From assembly GCF_033126985.1 (NCBI RefSeq), contig NZ_AP024714.1, positions 620,001-684,000 of the forward strand: a stretch of 64,000 nucleotides of DNA, written 5' to 3'. The stretch is from Methylomarinovum caldicuralii. GTDB taxonomy: Bacteria; Pseudomonadota; Gammaproteobacteria; Methylococcales; Methylothermaceae. The position numbers were made by a program, and so were the translations under genes. This document shows, one piece after another, positions 25,568 to 37,778 of the stretch. A model generated the notes under the pieces. It saw nothing but the letters and a program-made list of their open reading frames with translations. It was not told the DNA's origin and searched no databases. Within the stretch, counting starts at the first letter, position 1; each line of letters starts with the position of its first letter.

Positions 25568-26371
25568 GTGGAACCCCTGGCGATCGAAGACCTCACCCTG
25601 TTGCTGATCGAACCCTCGAACACCCAGGCCAAGATCATTCGTGACCAGCTGCATGACGAGGGGGTGGAGAAGGTAGACTGGGTGGCCAACGGCAACGATG
25701 CCATGGCCCAGCTGGAGCATTACACTCCTGACCTGGTGGTCAGCAGCATGTATTTGCCGGACATGACCGCTGTGGAACTGCTCACCCAGCTGCGCACCGA
25801 ACCCCGTTATCAAAGCCTGCCGTTCATGCTGGTTTCCAGCGAGACCCGCCTGAGTGAACTCGAACCGGTCCGTCAGGCTGGCGTGGTCGCCATTCTGACC
25901 AAGCCTTTCAACCGCAACGATCTTCACCGGGCGCTGATAGCGACGCTGCAATATTTGGAACCGTCTGAAATCGAGCTGGAGAATTACGACGTCGAACAGC
26001 TGCGGGTATTGGTTGTTGACGACAGTCGTCTGGCGCGCCGCCACATCGTGCGCGTGCTCAACGACATGGGACTGGACAACATCGCCGAAGCCGAGGACGG
26101 GCAGCAGGCGGTACAACTGCTGGCAGAGCAGGAATTCGATCTGGTGGTGACCGATTACAACATGCCCCATATGGACGGCATGGCGCTGACCCAGTTCATC
26201 CGCGAACAGCTCGACAATCCGTTCCTGCCGATCATCATGGTCACCAGCGAGCAGAACCAGACCCGCCTGGGCGCAGTACAACAGGCAGGTGTGTCCGCCA
26301 TCTGCGACAAACCGTTCGAGCCGGCAAACGTCAAGGAAATCCTGTACCACTGCGTGGAAGCCCAGGTGTGA
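25568..26371 (+). CDS. Response regulator with a degenerate and a canonical receiver domain
   Basis: A 267-residue protein made only of two receiver (REC) domains. REC1 (about 10-128) keeps the switch lysine (LTKPF, Lys112), but the phosphoacceptor position is Ser60 (DLVVSSMYLPDM) and the acidic pair is replaced by IEPS, so it probably cannot be phosphorylated. REC2 (about 145-265) is complete: Asp151/Asp152, phosphoacceptor Asp196 (TDYNMPHMDG) and Lys248. There is no output domain. The start is GTG 25568 with AAAAGGAGCG 5 bases upstream. It is a single gene ending at a terminator shared with the rRNA operon. Confidence 0.88.
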   Translation: MEPLAIEDLTLLLIEPSNTQAKIIRDQLHDEGVEKVDWVANGNDAMAQLEHYTPDLVVSSMYLPDMTAVELLTQLRTEPRYQSLPFMLVSSETRLSELEPVRQAGVVAILTKPFNRNDLHRALIATLQYLEPSEIELENYDVEQLRVLVVDDSRLARRHIVRVLNDMGLDNIAEAEDGQQAVQLLAEQEFDLVVTDYNMPHMDGMALTQFIREQLDNPFLPIIMVTSEQNQTRLGAVQQAGVSAICDKPFEPANVKEILYHCVEAQV

Positions 26372-26392
26372 CAGGGCAGGGGAGGGAAAAAC

Positions 26393-26426
26393 AAAACCCC
26401 CATCCAGATCACTGGATGGGGGTTTT
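26393..26426. terminator. Bidirectional terminator between the response regulator gene and the rRNA operon
   Basis: Symmetrical 14-base arms (AAAACCCCCATCCA and TGGATGGGGGTTTT) flank a short loop. T-runs occur on both strands, so it ends the plus-strand regulator gene and the minus-strand 5S transcript. Confidence 0.93.
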
Positions 26427-26437
26427 GGATGTAAGGC

Positions 26438-26553
26438 GCCTGGCGGTGCCCTACTTTCACGGAGCGGTTGCTCCACTATCATCGGCGAAGCGCTGTTTCA
26501 CTGCCGAGTTCGGGATGGGATCGGGTGGTTCCAGCGCTCTATGGCCGCCAGGC
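26438..26553 (-). rRNA. rrf: 5S ribosomal RNA
   Basis: A 116-base sequence on the minus strand with closing stem GCCTGGCGG / CCGCCAGGC and the conserved core CCCGAACTCGGCAGTGAAAC. The distal position in the operon and spacing after 23S are standard. Confidence 0.96.
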
Positions 26554-26616
26554 AAAACGGGTTGGCAAAACTGTACACTTGCTTTGGATCGACGTCCCAG
26601 ACCCCTTTGGTGTTAT

Positions 26617-29523
<2,907 letters not shown>

Positions 29524-29593
29524 TATAACCCAAAAGGGTCTAGGAACATCGATACAGTGTACAGTTTTACCCAAATTGTTAAAGATCTATCCT

Positions 29594-29669
29594 TGGTGGA
29601 GCCAGGGAGGATCGAACTCCCGACCTCCTGCGTGCAAGGCAGGCGCTCTCCCAGCTGAGCTATGGCCCC
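29594..29669 (-). tRNA. tRNA-Ala (anticodon TGC)
   Basis: A 76-base cloverleaf with encoded CCA. The acceptor stem GGGGCCA pairs with TGGCTCC and the anticodon loop reads CTTGCAC. It sits in the 16S-23S spacer 5 bases downstream of tRNA-Ile. Confidence 0.97.
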
Positions 29670-29674
29670 AATCC

Positions 29675-29751
<77 letters not shown>

Positions 29752-29866
29752 ATAAACTTCGGTCTGTCGCCCTTTCCATCCTGGAATTTCCTGCCTCCTG
29801 GCGCCACCGACAGACTTTGTCGAATCATCCGTGTGGGCCCTAAACCGAGACGCCCGGGCAAAATAG

Positions 29867-31410
<1,544 letters not shown>

Positions 31411-31474
31411 AAGCAGAAAAATTTCTCTTCCGCCCGGACGACCCGATCAAGGACCCACACGGATGATTCGATCT

Positions 31475-31490
31475 GTTTTTTAAAGAACTG
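31475..31490 (-). promoter_or_regulatory. boxA-like antitermination site in the rRNA leader
   Basis: On the minus strand the leader reads AGTTCTTTAAAAAACAG, close to the boxA consensus TGCTCTTTAACA bound by NusB/NusE. It lies between the proximal promoter and the 16S 5' end, where rRNA antitermination sites are found. Confidence 0.7.
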
Positions 31491-31511
31491 CCCGCCGAAG
31501 CGAGAAGAAGA

Positions 31512-31539
31512 ATTCTATCACACCCCCTCCCTGTGTCAA
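31512..31539 (-). promoter_or_regulatory. rRNA operon promoter P2 (proximal)
   Basis: On the minus strand a perfect -35 TTGACA (31534-31539) lies 16 bases from a -10 TAGAAT (31512-31517). Transcription would start about 90 bases upstream of 16S. Confidence 0.8.
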
Positions 31540-31665
31540 CACCCGGACCCAAATTCCTGCTCCGGGACGCCCCTCCCTGTGGCGCAACAGCTGAGACTCC
31601 CACCCAGCCAACAAGTTCCCTTCCCTGAAAAACAGCTCCCGGACCTCCCGCCGAAAGAGCAAAAC

Positions 31666-31694
31666 ATCTTACATCCCTGTAAATGAAACGTCAA
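31666..31694 (-). promoter_or_regulatory. rRNA operon promoter P1 (distal)
   Basis: On the minus strand -35 TTGACG (31689-31694) and -10 TAAGAT (31666-31671) are spaced by exactly 17 bases. This lies 150 bases upstream of P2, giving the tandem promoter layout typical of rRNA operons. Apart from these sites the 31411-31763 gap holds no gene that I can support. Confidence 0.6.
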
Positions 31695-31763
31695 GCGTTT
31701 TTGCGCTTTCTGAGGCTCCTTGCCTCGTTCCTTCAGGAACACAGTCCTGAGAGACGGAGCATT

Positions 31764-32627
31764 TTATGGATTCGTTTTCTTCTCGTCAAGTGCCTGCGGC
31801 CTCTTTTTGCCGCCGGCCTCCACTTGGGCCTCCAGAAGACGCTCGATCCGCTCCAGCCTGCGTTCCAGTTGTTCGATGTGGAGATGAATCGCGGCCTCGT
31901 CGATTTCCAGACGCTGGACCTCGCGCTCAACCTCCCCCAGATTTTCCCCGACCCGGCCGATCAGAGCGGCGGAGATCTGTGCCGTCAACAGCGCGAACAG
32001 GCCGATACCCAGCAGAATGATGAAAATGGCGAGTATCCGCCCCCAGGTGGAGACAGGGACGTAATCGCCGTAACCGACGGTGCTGACGGTGACCCAGGCC
32101 CACCAAATGCCATCGAAAGGCGTCTCGAAGGCCGGATCAATGGCGGACATAACGACCCCGGAGACGACGATGATGACACTGGCGGCGATCAATGTGGCAC
32201 CCAGGGTGTTGCGCCGCAGCACCTGGAAGATCACCTTGAGCAGGCGGAGCAGCAAATCCACCAGCACCACCAGGCGCAGCAGGCGCAGGCTGGCGGGCAG
32301 GGCGGAAATTTTCCACAGGGGTGGGAAGATGACGATGATGATGAAAAGATTGAGCCAGTTCTCCCGCAGATAGCGTTTCGGATCGCGCACGTTCAGGCTG
32401 ATTAGCACCGCCTCGAGGACGAACAGCCCCCAGATGATCCAGTCGAACCCGTAAGCCAGACGGGGATCGAGACGGCCCTTGAATTCGAAGTACCAGCGAA
32501 ACGGGATGAGGACGGCCAGGGCCAGCATCGGCCATTCGAACCATCGCCCCAGCCTCTTGGCCCGGACCGTCTCGTAGGGGGAAACGCCAGCGACACCAAG
32601 GCCGCGTTTCCAGCGCTCGTCGTTCAT
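31764..32627 (-). CDS. Voltage-gated-type potassium channel protein
   Basis: A 287-residue membrane protein with six transmembrane helices and a pore loop. The selectivity filter TVGYGD lies at 183-188 in IWWAWVTVSTVGYGDYVP. An arginine-bearing S4-like helix lies at about 115-130 (RLLRLVVLVDLLLRLL), and a C-terminal coiled coil follows (about 228-275). The architecture matches the bacterial Kv family. The start at 32627 overlaps the ubiH stop by four bases, so the two are coupled even though their functions look unrelated. Confidence 0.88.
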   Translation of the reverse strand: MNDERWKRGLGVAGVSPYETVRAKRLGRWFEWPMLALAVLIPFRWYFEFKGRLDPRLAYGFDWIIWGLFVLEAVLISLNVRDPKRYLRENWLNLFIIIVIFPPLWKISALPASLRLLRLVVLVDLLLRLLKVIFQVLRRNTLGATLIAASVIIVVSGVVMSAIDPAFETPFDGIWWAWVTVSTVGYGDYVPVSTWGRILAIFIILLGIGLFALLTAQISAALIGRVGENLGEVEREVQRLEIDEAAIHLHIEQLERRLERIERLLEAQVEAGGKKRPQALDEKKTNP

Positions 32628-33832
32628 TGCCTTTCGGGAACACCCAGCCTCTGCGCCTTGCCCATCGCCTGGCGGGTGAACCAGCGTTTGGCCAGGGGCA
32701 AGTGATCGAGCGCGACCAAGCCGAGATTGCGCGCCAGTGCCAACGGCGGGGCAGGGGAGGTGAACCACTCGATCAGCCGGTCGCTGAAACCGATGACGCG
32801 GTCGTGATCGCGGGCCCGGGCATGGGCATAGCGCTCTAGTAATATCAAGGCACCGGGATCGCCACCCTGGCGCACGTGGCGGCGGAGCAATCCGGCGAGG
32901 GTCATGACATCGCGCAGCCCCAGGTTGAAGCCCTGCCCTGCGACCGGGTGCAGCTGATGGGCGGCATTCCCGACCACCGCCACCCGCTCACCGAACAGGC
33001 GCCTGGCCCGGATCAGGCGCAGAGGAAATCCCCGCACCGGGGCGACCACGCGCAGACGTCCCAGACGCCAGCCGAAAGCCTGTTGCAGGCGGGCCTCGAA
33101 AGCCGGCGCTTCCAGGGCCATGATCTCCCGTGCGGCCCGGCGATCGTGGGTCCAGATCAAGGCAGCGCGGCGGTGGCCCAGGGGCAGCAGGGCCAGCGGC
33201 CCCGATGCGGTAAAGCGTTCGTAGGCGGTTCCCTCGTGGGGGCGTTCCGCTTCTACCGTAGTGACGACGGCGACCTGACCGTAATCCCGCTCCTGCTGGC
33301 CGATTCCGGCCCACTGGCGTACTTTCGATTGCCCGCCGTCGGCGGCGACCACCAGGCGGGTCCGGCAGGAAAGCGGCCCCGTATCCCGAGCCAGGGTCAA
33401 TTCAACCCGGTTGCCTTGCCAGGTCATGCCCTGCACTTCGGCCGGGCAAATGACCTCCACCCCTTGGCTGGAACAGGCCTCGGCCACCGCCTTTTCCAGC
33501 TCCCGGGCCGGCATGACGTAGCCGAAGGCCGGCACGTCCAGGTCCGCCGCCTCCAGCCGGGTCTTGCCGAAATGGCCGCGGTCGGAAACGTGGATCCGGC
33601 GGATGGCGGTGGCTTTGTCTGCGGCCCGGGGCCAGACGTTCAGTTCCTGGAAGATCTCCACCGATCCCAACGCCAGCGCCAGGGCCCGGTCCCCGGCGGG
33701 GGAATTCCATTTCGCCTCCGGGGTCTGGCTTTCCACCAGCACCACCTTCAATCCCGTCGGCTGCAGCGCCAGGGCCAGGCTGGCGCCGGCCAGCCCGCCG
33801 CCGACGATGACGACGTCGTATTCCTCAGTCAC
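32624..33832 (-). CDS. ubiH: UbiH-type FAD-dependent ubiquinone-biosynthesis hydroxylase
   Basis: A 402-residue flavoprotein monooxygenase of the UbiH/UbiF/COQ6 family, which hydroxylates the ubiquinone ring. The Rossmann motif is DVVIVGGGLAGASLALAL (about 6-23), GDRALALALGSVEIFQELNVW is the family signature, and the second FAD motif is GERVAVVGNAAHQLHPVAGQGFNLGLRDV. Order ygfB-pepP-ubiH matches E. coli; the downstream ubiI is missing and an ion-channel gene takes its place. UbiF-like specificity cannot be excluded from sequence alone. Confidence 0.9.
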   Translation of the reverse strand: MTEEYDVVIVGGGLAGASLALALQPTGLKVVLVESQTPEAKWNSPAGDRALALALGSVEIFQELNVWPRAADKATAIRRIHVSDRGHFGKTRLEAADLDVPAFGYVMPARELEKAVAEACSSQGVEVICPAEVQGMTWQGNRVELTLARDTGPLSCRTRLVVAADGGQSKVRQWAGIGQQERDYGQVAVVTTVEAERPHEGTAYERFTASGPLALLPLGHRRAALIWTHDRRAAREIMALEAPAFEARLQQAFGWRLGRLRVVAPVRGFPLRLIRARRLFGERVAVVGNAAHQLHPVAGQGFNLGLRDVMTLAGLLRRHVRQGGDPGALILLERYAHARARDHDRVIGFSDRLIEWFTSPAPPLALARNLGLVALDHLPLAKRWFTRQAMGKAQRLGVPERQ

Positions 33833-35141
33833 GGGCCGCCTCCATCACCGCTTCGATGGCTTCCACCGTTTTCGGCACCGCCGCGGTCAGCACCTCGCAG
33901 CCGTCCTCGGTCACCAGCACGTCGTCCTCGATGCGGATGCCGATGCCGCGCCAGCGTTTGTTGACCTGCTTGCAATCCCTGCTTATATATAGGCCCGGCT
34001 CCACGGTCAGCACCATGCCCGGCTGCAGTTCGCACCATGCGTCCCCGACCTTGTAGTGGCCGACATCGTGCACGTCCATGCCGAGCCAGTGGCCGGTGCG
34101 GTGCATGTAGAAGTCCTTGTAGGCTTCCTTCTTGATCAGCCGCGAGGGGCGACCTTCGAGCAGGCCCAGCTTCACCAGCCCTTTGGTGAGCACTTTCACC
34201 GCCGCCTCGTGGGGCTCGTTCCAATGGTTGCCGGGCCGGACCTTGTCGATCGCCGCCAGCTGGGCCTCGAGCACCAGTTCGTAGATGGCCCGCTGGGGGG
34301 AACTGAAGCGGCCGTTGACCGGGAAGGTGCGGGTGATGTCAGCGGCGTAACAGTCGTATTCGGCACCGGCGTCGATGAGGAGCAGATCGCCGTCGCGCAG
34401 CTGGGCATCGTTGTCGGTGTAATGGAGGATGCAGGCGTTGTCGCCGCCGGCGACGATGCTGGGATAGGCCGGCGAGCGGGCACCGCCGCGCATGAACTCA
34501 TGCACCAGTTCCGCCTCGATCTGATACTCGTACAGACCCGGCCGGCAGACCTGCATGGCCCGGACATGGGCCCGGGCCGAGATTTCCATTGCCCGTCGCA
34601 ACGCCGCGATCTCTTCCGCCCCTTTGACGAGGCGCATCTCGTGCAGGTCGCGGTCGGGATCGACGATCTCCTCCGGCGCCCGCACCCCCTTGCGCACCTG
34701 GGCCTTGACCGCCTGGAGCCAGCCCGCCAGCTTGCGATCGAAACCGGCATCCCGCCCCAGGGCATAATGGAGCCGGGTACGGTTGGCCAACAGCTCGGGC
34801 ATCACCTCGTCAAGCTGGTCGATGGCGAAGGACTGATCGGCGCCGTATTGCTTGCGCGCCCCCTTGAGGCCGGCGTGGCGCCCCTCCCAGATAGCCTTGT
34901 GCGGATCGTACTCACGACAGAACAGCACGTACTGCCCCTTCTTGCGGCCGGGCAGAAACACCGCCACCGCATCAGGTTCGGGGAAACCGGTCAGATAGTA
35001 GAAATCGCTGTCCTGGCGGTAGGGGTAGTCCACGTCGCGGCTGCGGGGCCGGTCCGGGGCGGCGGCGAACACGGCGACCTCGTCGTCTCCCAGCCGCGCC
35101 AGATAAGCAGCCCGGCGGCGGGCGAACACCTCAGGATTCAT
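33825..35141 (-). CDS. pepP: Xaa-Pro aminopeptidase PepP
   Basis: A 438-residue M24B metallopeptidase that removes N-terminal residues preceding proline. The N-terminal domain covers about 1-170. The C-terminal pita-bread domain has the dinuclear metal ligands: Asp in LLLIDAGAEYDCYAADITRTF (two aspartates), His in GHWLGMDVHDVGHY, Glu in VLTVEPGLYI and a final Glu in GIGIRIEDDVLV. The start at 35141 was chosen because homologs begin close to MNPEVFARRR. It overlaps ygfB by 11 bases and ubiH by 8. Confidence 0.95.
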   Translation of the reverse strand: MNPEVFARRRAAYLARLGDDEVAVFAAAPDRPRSRDVDYPYRQDSDFYYLTGFPEPDAVAVFLPGRKKGQYVLFCREYDPHKAIWEGRHAGLKGARKQYGADQSFAIDQLDEVMPELLANRTRLHYALGRDAGFDRKLAGWLQAVKAQVRKGVRAPEEIVDPDRDLHEMRLVKGAEEIAALRRAMEISARAHVRAMQVCRPGLYEYQIEAELVHEFMRGGARSPAYPSIVAGGDNACILHYTDNDAQLRDGDLLLIDAGAEYDCYAADITRTFPVNGRFSSPQRAIYELVLEAQLAAIDKVRPGNHWNEPHEAAVKVLTKGLVKLGLLEGRPSRLIKKEAYKDFYMHRTGHWLGMDVHDVGHYKVGDAWCELQPGMVLTVEPGLYISRDCKQVNKRWRGIGIRIEDDVLVTEDGCEVLTAAVPKTVEAIEAVMEAARD

Positions 35142-35667
35142 TCCCGGCCTCCCGCTCGTCCTCCAGCAGACCCTCGGCAAAGATGAGCTGGGTGCCGACG
35201 CGCAGGTATTCCACCAGCTCGGCGAAGGCCCGCTCGTCCTCCTCGCCTTCCGCGTCCGGATTCAGCTGGGCGATGGCCTGAAAGTCGCGTAGGATCTCCT
35301 GGATCTGCGCCGGCCACGACTGCCGCCCGCTGAGCCCCAGGCCGTAGAGGAACCCCTGACACCACTGTGCCAGCGCCTGCGCCCGGTCCGGCAGCGGGGT
35401 TTCATCATCGGGAAGCAGGGGCTGGAACCCCAGACTGTCGTCCTCCAGCGCTTTGCGGGTGGCCGCAAACAGGGGCCGCAGCCGCCCGGCCACGCCGGCC
35501 TCGACGGCCGGTTCGTCGTCCAGGGCGGCAATGGCCCGGTCCGCCGGGACGTTCACGTCGCCGCAGAGCAAGCCGCTCCAAAGGCCGTGGGCTTCGGCCG
35601 CGGAACACGGGCGGCCGGCGGCCGCCAGGGCGGCGTCGAATTCGGTATAGGCATCGGCTTTGGTCAT
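35131..35667 (-). CDS. ygfB: YgfB/UPF0149-family protein
   Basis: A 178-residue cytoplasmic protein of the UPF0149 family. Family blocks include AEAHGLWSGLLCGD near the N-terminus and LAQWCQGFLYGLGLSG in the middle, with the acidic stretch DAEGEEDERAFAELVEYLRVG near the end. The ATG at 35667 has a GGAG only 3 bases upstream; a GTG at 35676 is an alternative. It leads the ygfB-pepP-ubiH unit, divergent from zapA, as in E. coli. Confidence 0.92.
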   Translation of the reverse strand: MTKADAYTEFDAALAAAGRPCSAAEAHGLWSGLLCGDVNVPADRAIAALDDEPAVEAGVAGRLRPLFAATRKALEDDSLGFQPLLPDDETPLPDRAQALAQWCQGFLYGLGLSGRQSWPAQIQEILRDFQAIAQLNPDAEGEEDERAFAELVEYLRVGTQLIFAEGLLEDEREAGNES

Positions 35668-35736
35668 CGTCTCCACTCAATCGTTGCGATGTCTTATGCT
35701 AGCATTAGTTTTTGATCGCTTGAAACCAGCCCGCCC

Positions 35737-35958
35737 GTGACATCGGTACCCGACCCGGAACAGGAATTGGCCCGTCTGGCCGAACAGCTCGACCAGCTGG
35801 CCACGCTGTGTCAGCAGCTACGGGCGGAGAACCGCGCCCTGCGGGACGAACGCGACCGGCTGCTGGCCGAACGCGAACACTTCAACCAGCGCACCCAGGC
35901 GGCGCGGCAGCGGGTCGAGGCCATGCTGGAACGGCTGCAGACTTTGAGCCGGACATGA
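35737..35958 (+). CDS. Small coiled-coil protein (TIGR02449/ZapB-like)
   Basis: A 73-residue protein that is almost entirely one coiled coil with heptad leucines (LARLAEQLDQLATLCQQLRAENRALRDERDRLLAER). It matches the small proteins commonly encoded directly before zapA in gammaproteobacteria. The start is GTG 35737 and the stop overlaps the zapA ATG. A cell-division role is suggested by context only. Confidence 0.85.
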   Translation: MTSVPDPEQELARLAEQLDQLATLCQQLRAENRALRDERDRLLAEREHFNQRTQAARQRVEAMLERLQTLSRT

Positions 35959-36260
35959 GTGGCGAAGATCTGATCAGCGTCAGAATCCTCGGCCGGGAAT
36001 ACCGCCTCCGCTGCGCCCCGGACGAGCGCGATGCCCTGCTTGCCGCCGCCGCCCGCCTCGACCGGGAAATGCGGCAGATCCAGAGCCGCTCCCAACTCAT
36101 CGGCAACGAACGGGTGCTGCTGCTGGCCGCCCTCAACATCGCCCACGAGCTGGTGCTGCTGCAGCGTGCAAACGACGATCTGCGCCGCCGGCTGACGCAG
36201 CAGGCCCAGGATCTGAACCGGATCGTCACCCGGATTTTGCAGGAAGAAGACGCATCCTGA
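35955..36260 (+). CDS. zapA: Cell division protein ZapA
   Basis: A 101-residue cytosolic FtsZ-binding protein. The N-terminal EDLISVRILGREYRLRCAPDERDALLAAAARLD is the ZapA globular domain, followed by a long coiled coil (VLLLAALNIAHELVLLQRANDDLRRRL). It overlaps the upstream coiled-coil gene by four bases, and 6S RNA lies immediately downstream, the classical arrangement. Confidence 0.95.
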   Translation: MSGEDLISVRILGREYRLRCAPDERDALLAAAARLDREMRQIQSRSQLIGNERVLLLAALNIAHELVLLQRANDDLRRRLTQQAQDLNRIVTRILQEEDAS

Positions 36261-36282
36261 CTTCCGTTCCGCCATCTTGGTG

Positions 36283-36288
36283 TACAAT
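36283..36288 (+). promoter_or_regulatory. 6S RNA -10 promoter element
   Basis: TACAAT with an upstream TG gives an extended -10 (TGTACAAT) about 8 bases before the predicted 6S RNA 5' end. No good -35 is visible, which is acceptable for an extended -10. Confidence 0.65.
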
Positions 36289-36292
36289 TAAA

Positions 36293-36484
36293 CCAGTATC
36301 CCCTGCAGCGTGCGAAACGTCCCGGGGTTACCTCTTGAGCCTAATTCCAAACCCTGGGAGCGGGTGCCTGGCGCTGGTGTGCACGTCCGCCATGTGCGGG
36401 AAGCCTGATTCGCCACCGAAGCTCCCACTTGAACCGACCGGTTCAAGAGCAAAGGGACGTTACGGCGCCGGCGGGGGATACATT
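36293..36484 (+). ncRNA. ssrS: 6S RNA
   Basis: About 190 bases folding into a long hairpin that mimics an open promoter and sequesters sigma70 RNA polymerase. The closing stem pairs GTATCCCCTGC (36296-36306) with GCGGGGGATAC ending at 36481. The conserved CACTTGAACC...GGTTCAAG hairpin is present near 36426-36447. Its place directly after zapA is diagnostic. Ends are estimates from pairing. Confidence 0.92.
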
Positions 36485-36504
36485 CCTTATCTATCGGCGC
36501 TTTC

Positions 36505-36987
36505 ATGAGCCCATCCACCTGCCGCTACTGGCTGCTGAAATCCGAACCGGCCACCTTCGGTATCGACGACCTGGCCGCCTGCCCGGACCAGACCACCCAT
36601 TGGGACGGGGTTCGCAATTACCAAGCCCGCAATTTCCTCCGCGACCGGATGCAGGTGGGCGATCAGGCCTTCATCTATCACTCCAACTGCAAGGAGCCGG
36701 GCATCGTCGGCACCGTGGAAATTGTCCGCGCCAGCTACCCTGATCATACCGCCTTCGACCCGGACAGCCCCTATTACGATCCCAAAAGCACGCCGGAAAA
36801 TCCGCGCTGGTTCATGGTGGACGTGCGCCTGACGGAACGTTTCCCCCGCACCCTCACGCTGGCGGAGATCAAACGCCACAGCGACCGCCTGGAGGGACTG
36901 GCGCTGCTCCGCCGCGGCAATCGCCTTTCGGTGATGCCGGTGGCGCCGGAGCATTGGCGGTTTCTGCTGGAACTGGCCCGCCGCTAA
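36505..36987 (+). CDS. EVE-domain protein
   Basis: A 160-residue EVE-domain protein (PUA-like fold) that is thought to bind modified nucleic acid bases. Diagnostic blocks are YWLLKSEPATFGIDDL at the N-terminus, TTHWDGVRNYQARNFLRDRM, GDQAFIYHSNCKEPGIVG and NPRWFMVDVRL. It lies between 6S RNA and rpiA, a position often occupied by 5-formyltetrahydrofolate cyclo-ligase plus EVE; here only EVE is found. Confidence 0.93.
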   Translation: MSPSTCRYWLLKSEPATFGIDDLAACPDQTTHWDGVRNYQARNFLRDRMQVGDQAFIYHSNCKEPGIVGTVEIVRASYPDHTAFDPDSPYYDPKSTPENPRWFMVDVRLTERFPRTLTLAEIKRHSDRLEGLALLRRGNRLSVMPVAPEHWRFLLELARR

Positions 36988-37062
36988 CCTCCGTTGCCAA
37001 GCGGCGGCCACGGCCGCTATCATCGTCGGCTCCGAATTCCGAAACCACCCAAGGAGAAGTCC

Positions 37063-37725
37063 ATGAGCTCTGCCGACGACCTCAAACGCAAAGCCGCCGA
37101 AGCCGCCCTCGAATACGTGCGCGGCATTCCCATCCTCGGCATCGGCACCGGTTCCACCGTCAACCATTTCATCGATCTGCTCGCCGATTTCAGGCACCAG
37201 ATCGAGGGCGCTGTCTCCAGTTCCGAGGCCAGCACCGAACGCCTGAAGAAGCTGGGCATCCCGGTTCTCGACCTCAATGCGGTCGGCGACCTGGAGGTCT
37301 ACGTGGACGGGGCCGACGAAATCAATCCCCATCTGCAGCTGATCAAGGGCGGCGGCGGCGCCCTGACCCGGGAGAAGATCATCGCCGCCGCCAGCCGCAA
37401 GTTCGTCTGTATCGCCGACGAGGGCAAGTATGTGGACGTGCTTGGCCGCTTCCCGCTGCCCATCGAAGTGATCCCGATGGCCCGCAGCTACGTCTCCCGG
37501 CAGATGGTCAAACTCGGCGGCCAGCCGCAGTGGCGCGAAGGCTTCATCACCGACAACGGCGGCCAGATCATCGACGTCCACAACCTGGAGATCCTCAAAC
37601 CCATCGAGATGGAACAAACCATCAACAACATTCCCGGCGTGGTCACCGTGGGCATCTTCGCCCTGCGGCCGGCGGACGTGGTCCTGCTTGGCACCCCGGA
37701 TGGCGTCAAGACCCTGAACCGTTAG
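37063..37725 (+). CDS. rpiA: Ribose-5-phosphate isomerase A
   Basis: Interconverts ribose 5-phosphate and ribulose 5-phosphate. The 220-residue protein has [13 protein letters not shown] (phosphate loop), [24 protein letters not shown] (catalytic region with Asp, Glu and Lys) and the end block [25 protein letters not shown]. The start at 37063 is 8 bases after AAGGAGA. Its product, ribulose 5-phosphate, feeds kdsD, and in type I methanotrophs also the RuMP cycle. Confidence 0.96.
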   Translation: MSSADDLKRKAAEAALEYVRGIPILGIGTGSTVNHFIDLLADFRHQIEGAVSSSEASTERLKKLGIPVLDLNAVGDLEVYVDGADEINPHLQLIKGGGGALTREKIIAAASRKFVCIADEGKYVDVLGRFPLPIEVIPMARSYVSRQMVKLGGQPQWREGFITDNGGQIIDVHNLEILKPIEMEQTINNIPGVVTVGIFALRPADVVLLGTPDGVKTLNR

Positions 37726-37748
37726 ACCTTCTCCCGCCAACCCCCATC

Positions 37749-37773
37749 AAAAAGCCCGCTACGCGGGCTTTTT
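37749..37773. terminator. Bidirectional terminator between rpiA and the UPF0182 gene
   Basis: AAAAAGCCCGC-TAC-GCGGGCTTTTT, a symmetrical hairpin with T-runs on both strands, sits between two convergent genes. Confidence 0.92.
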
Positions 37774-37778
37774 GCGTT

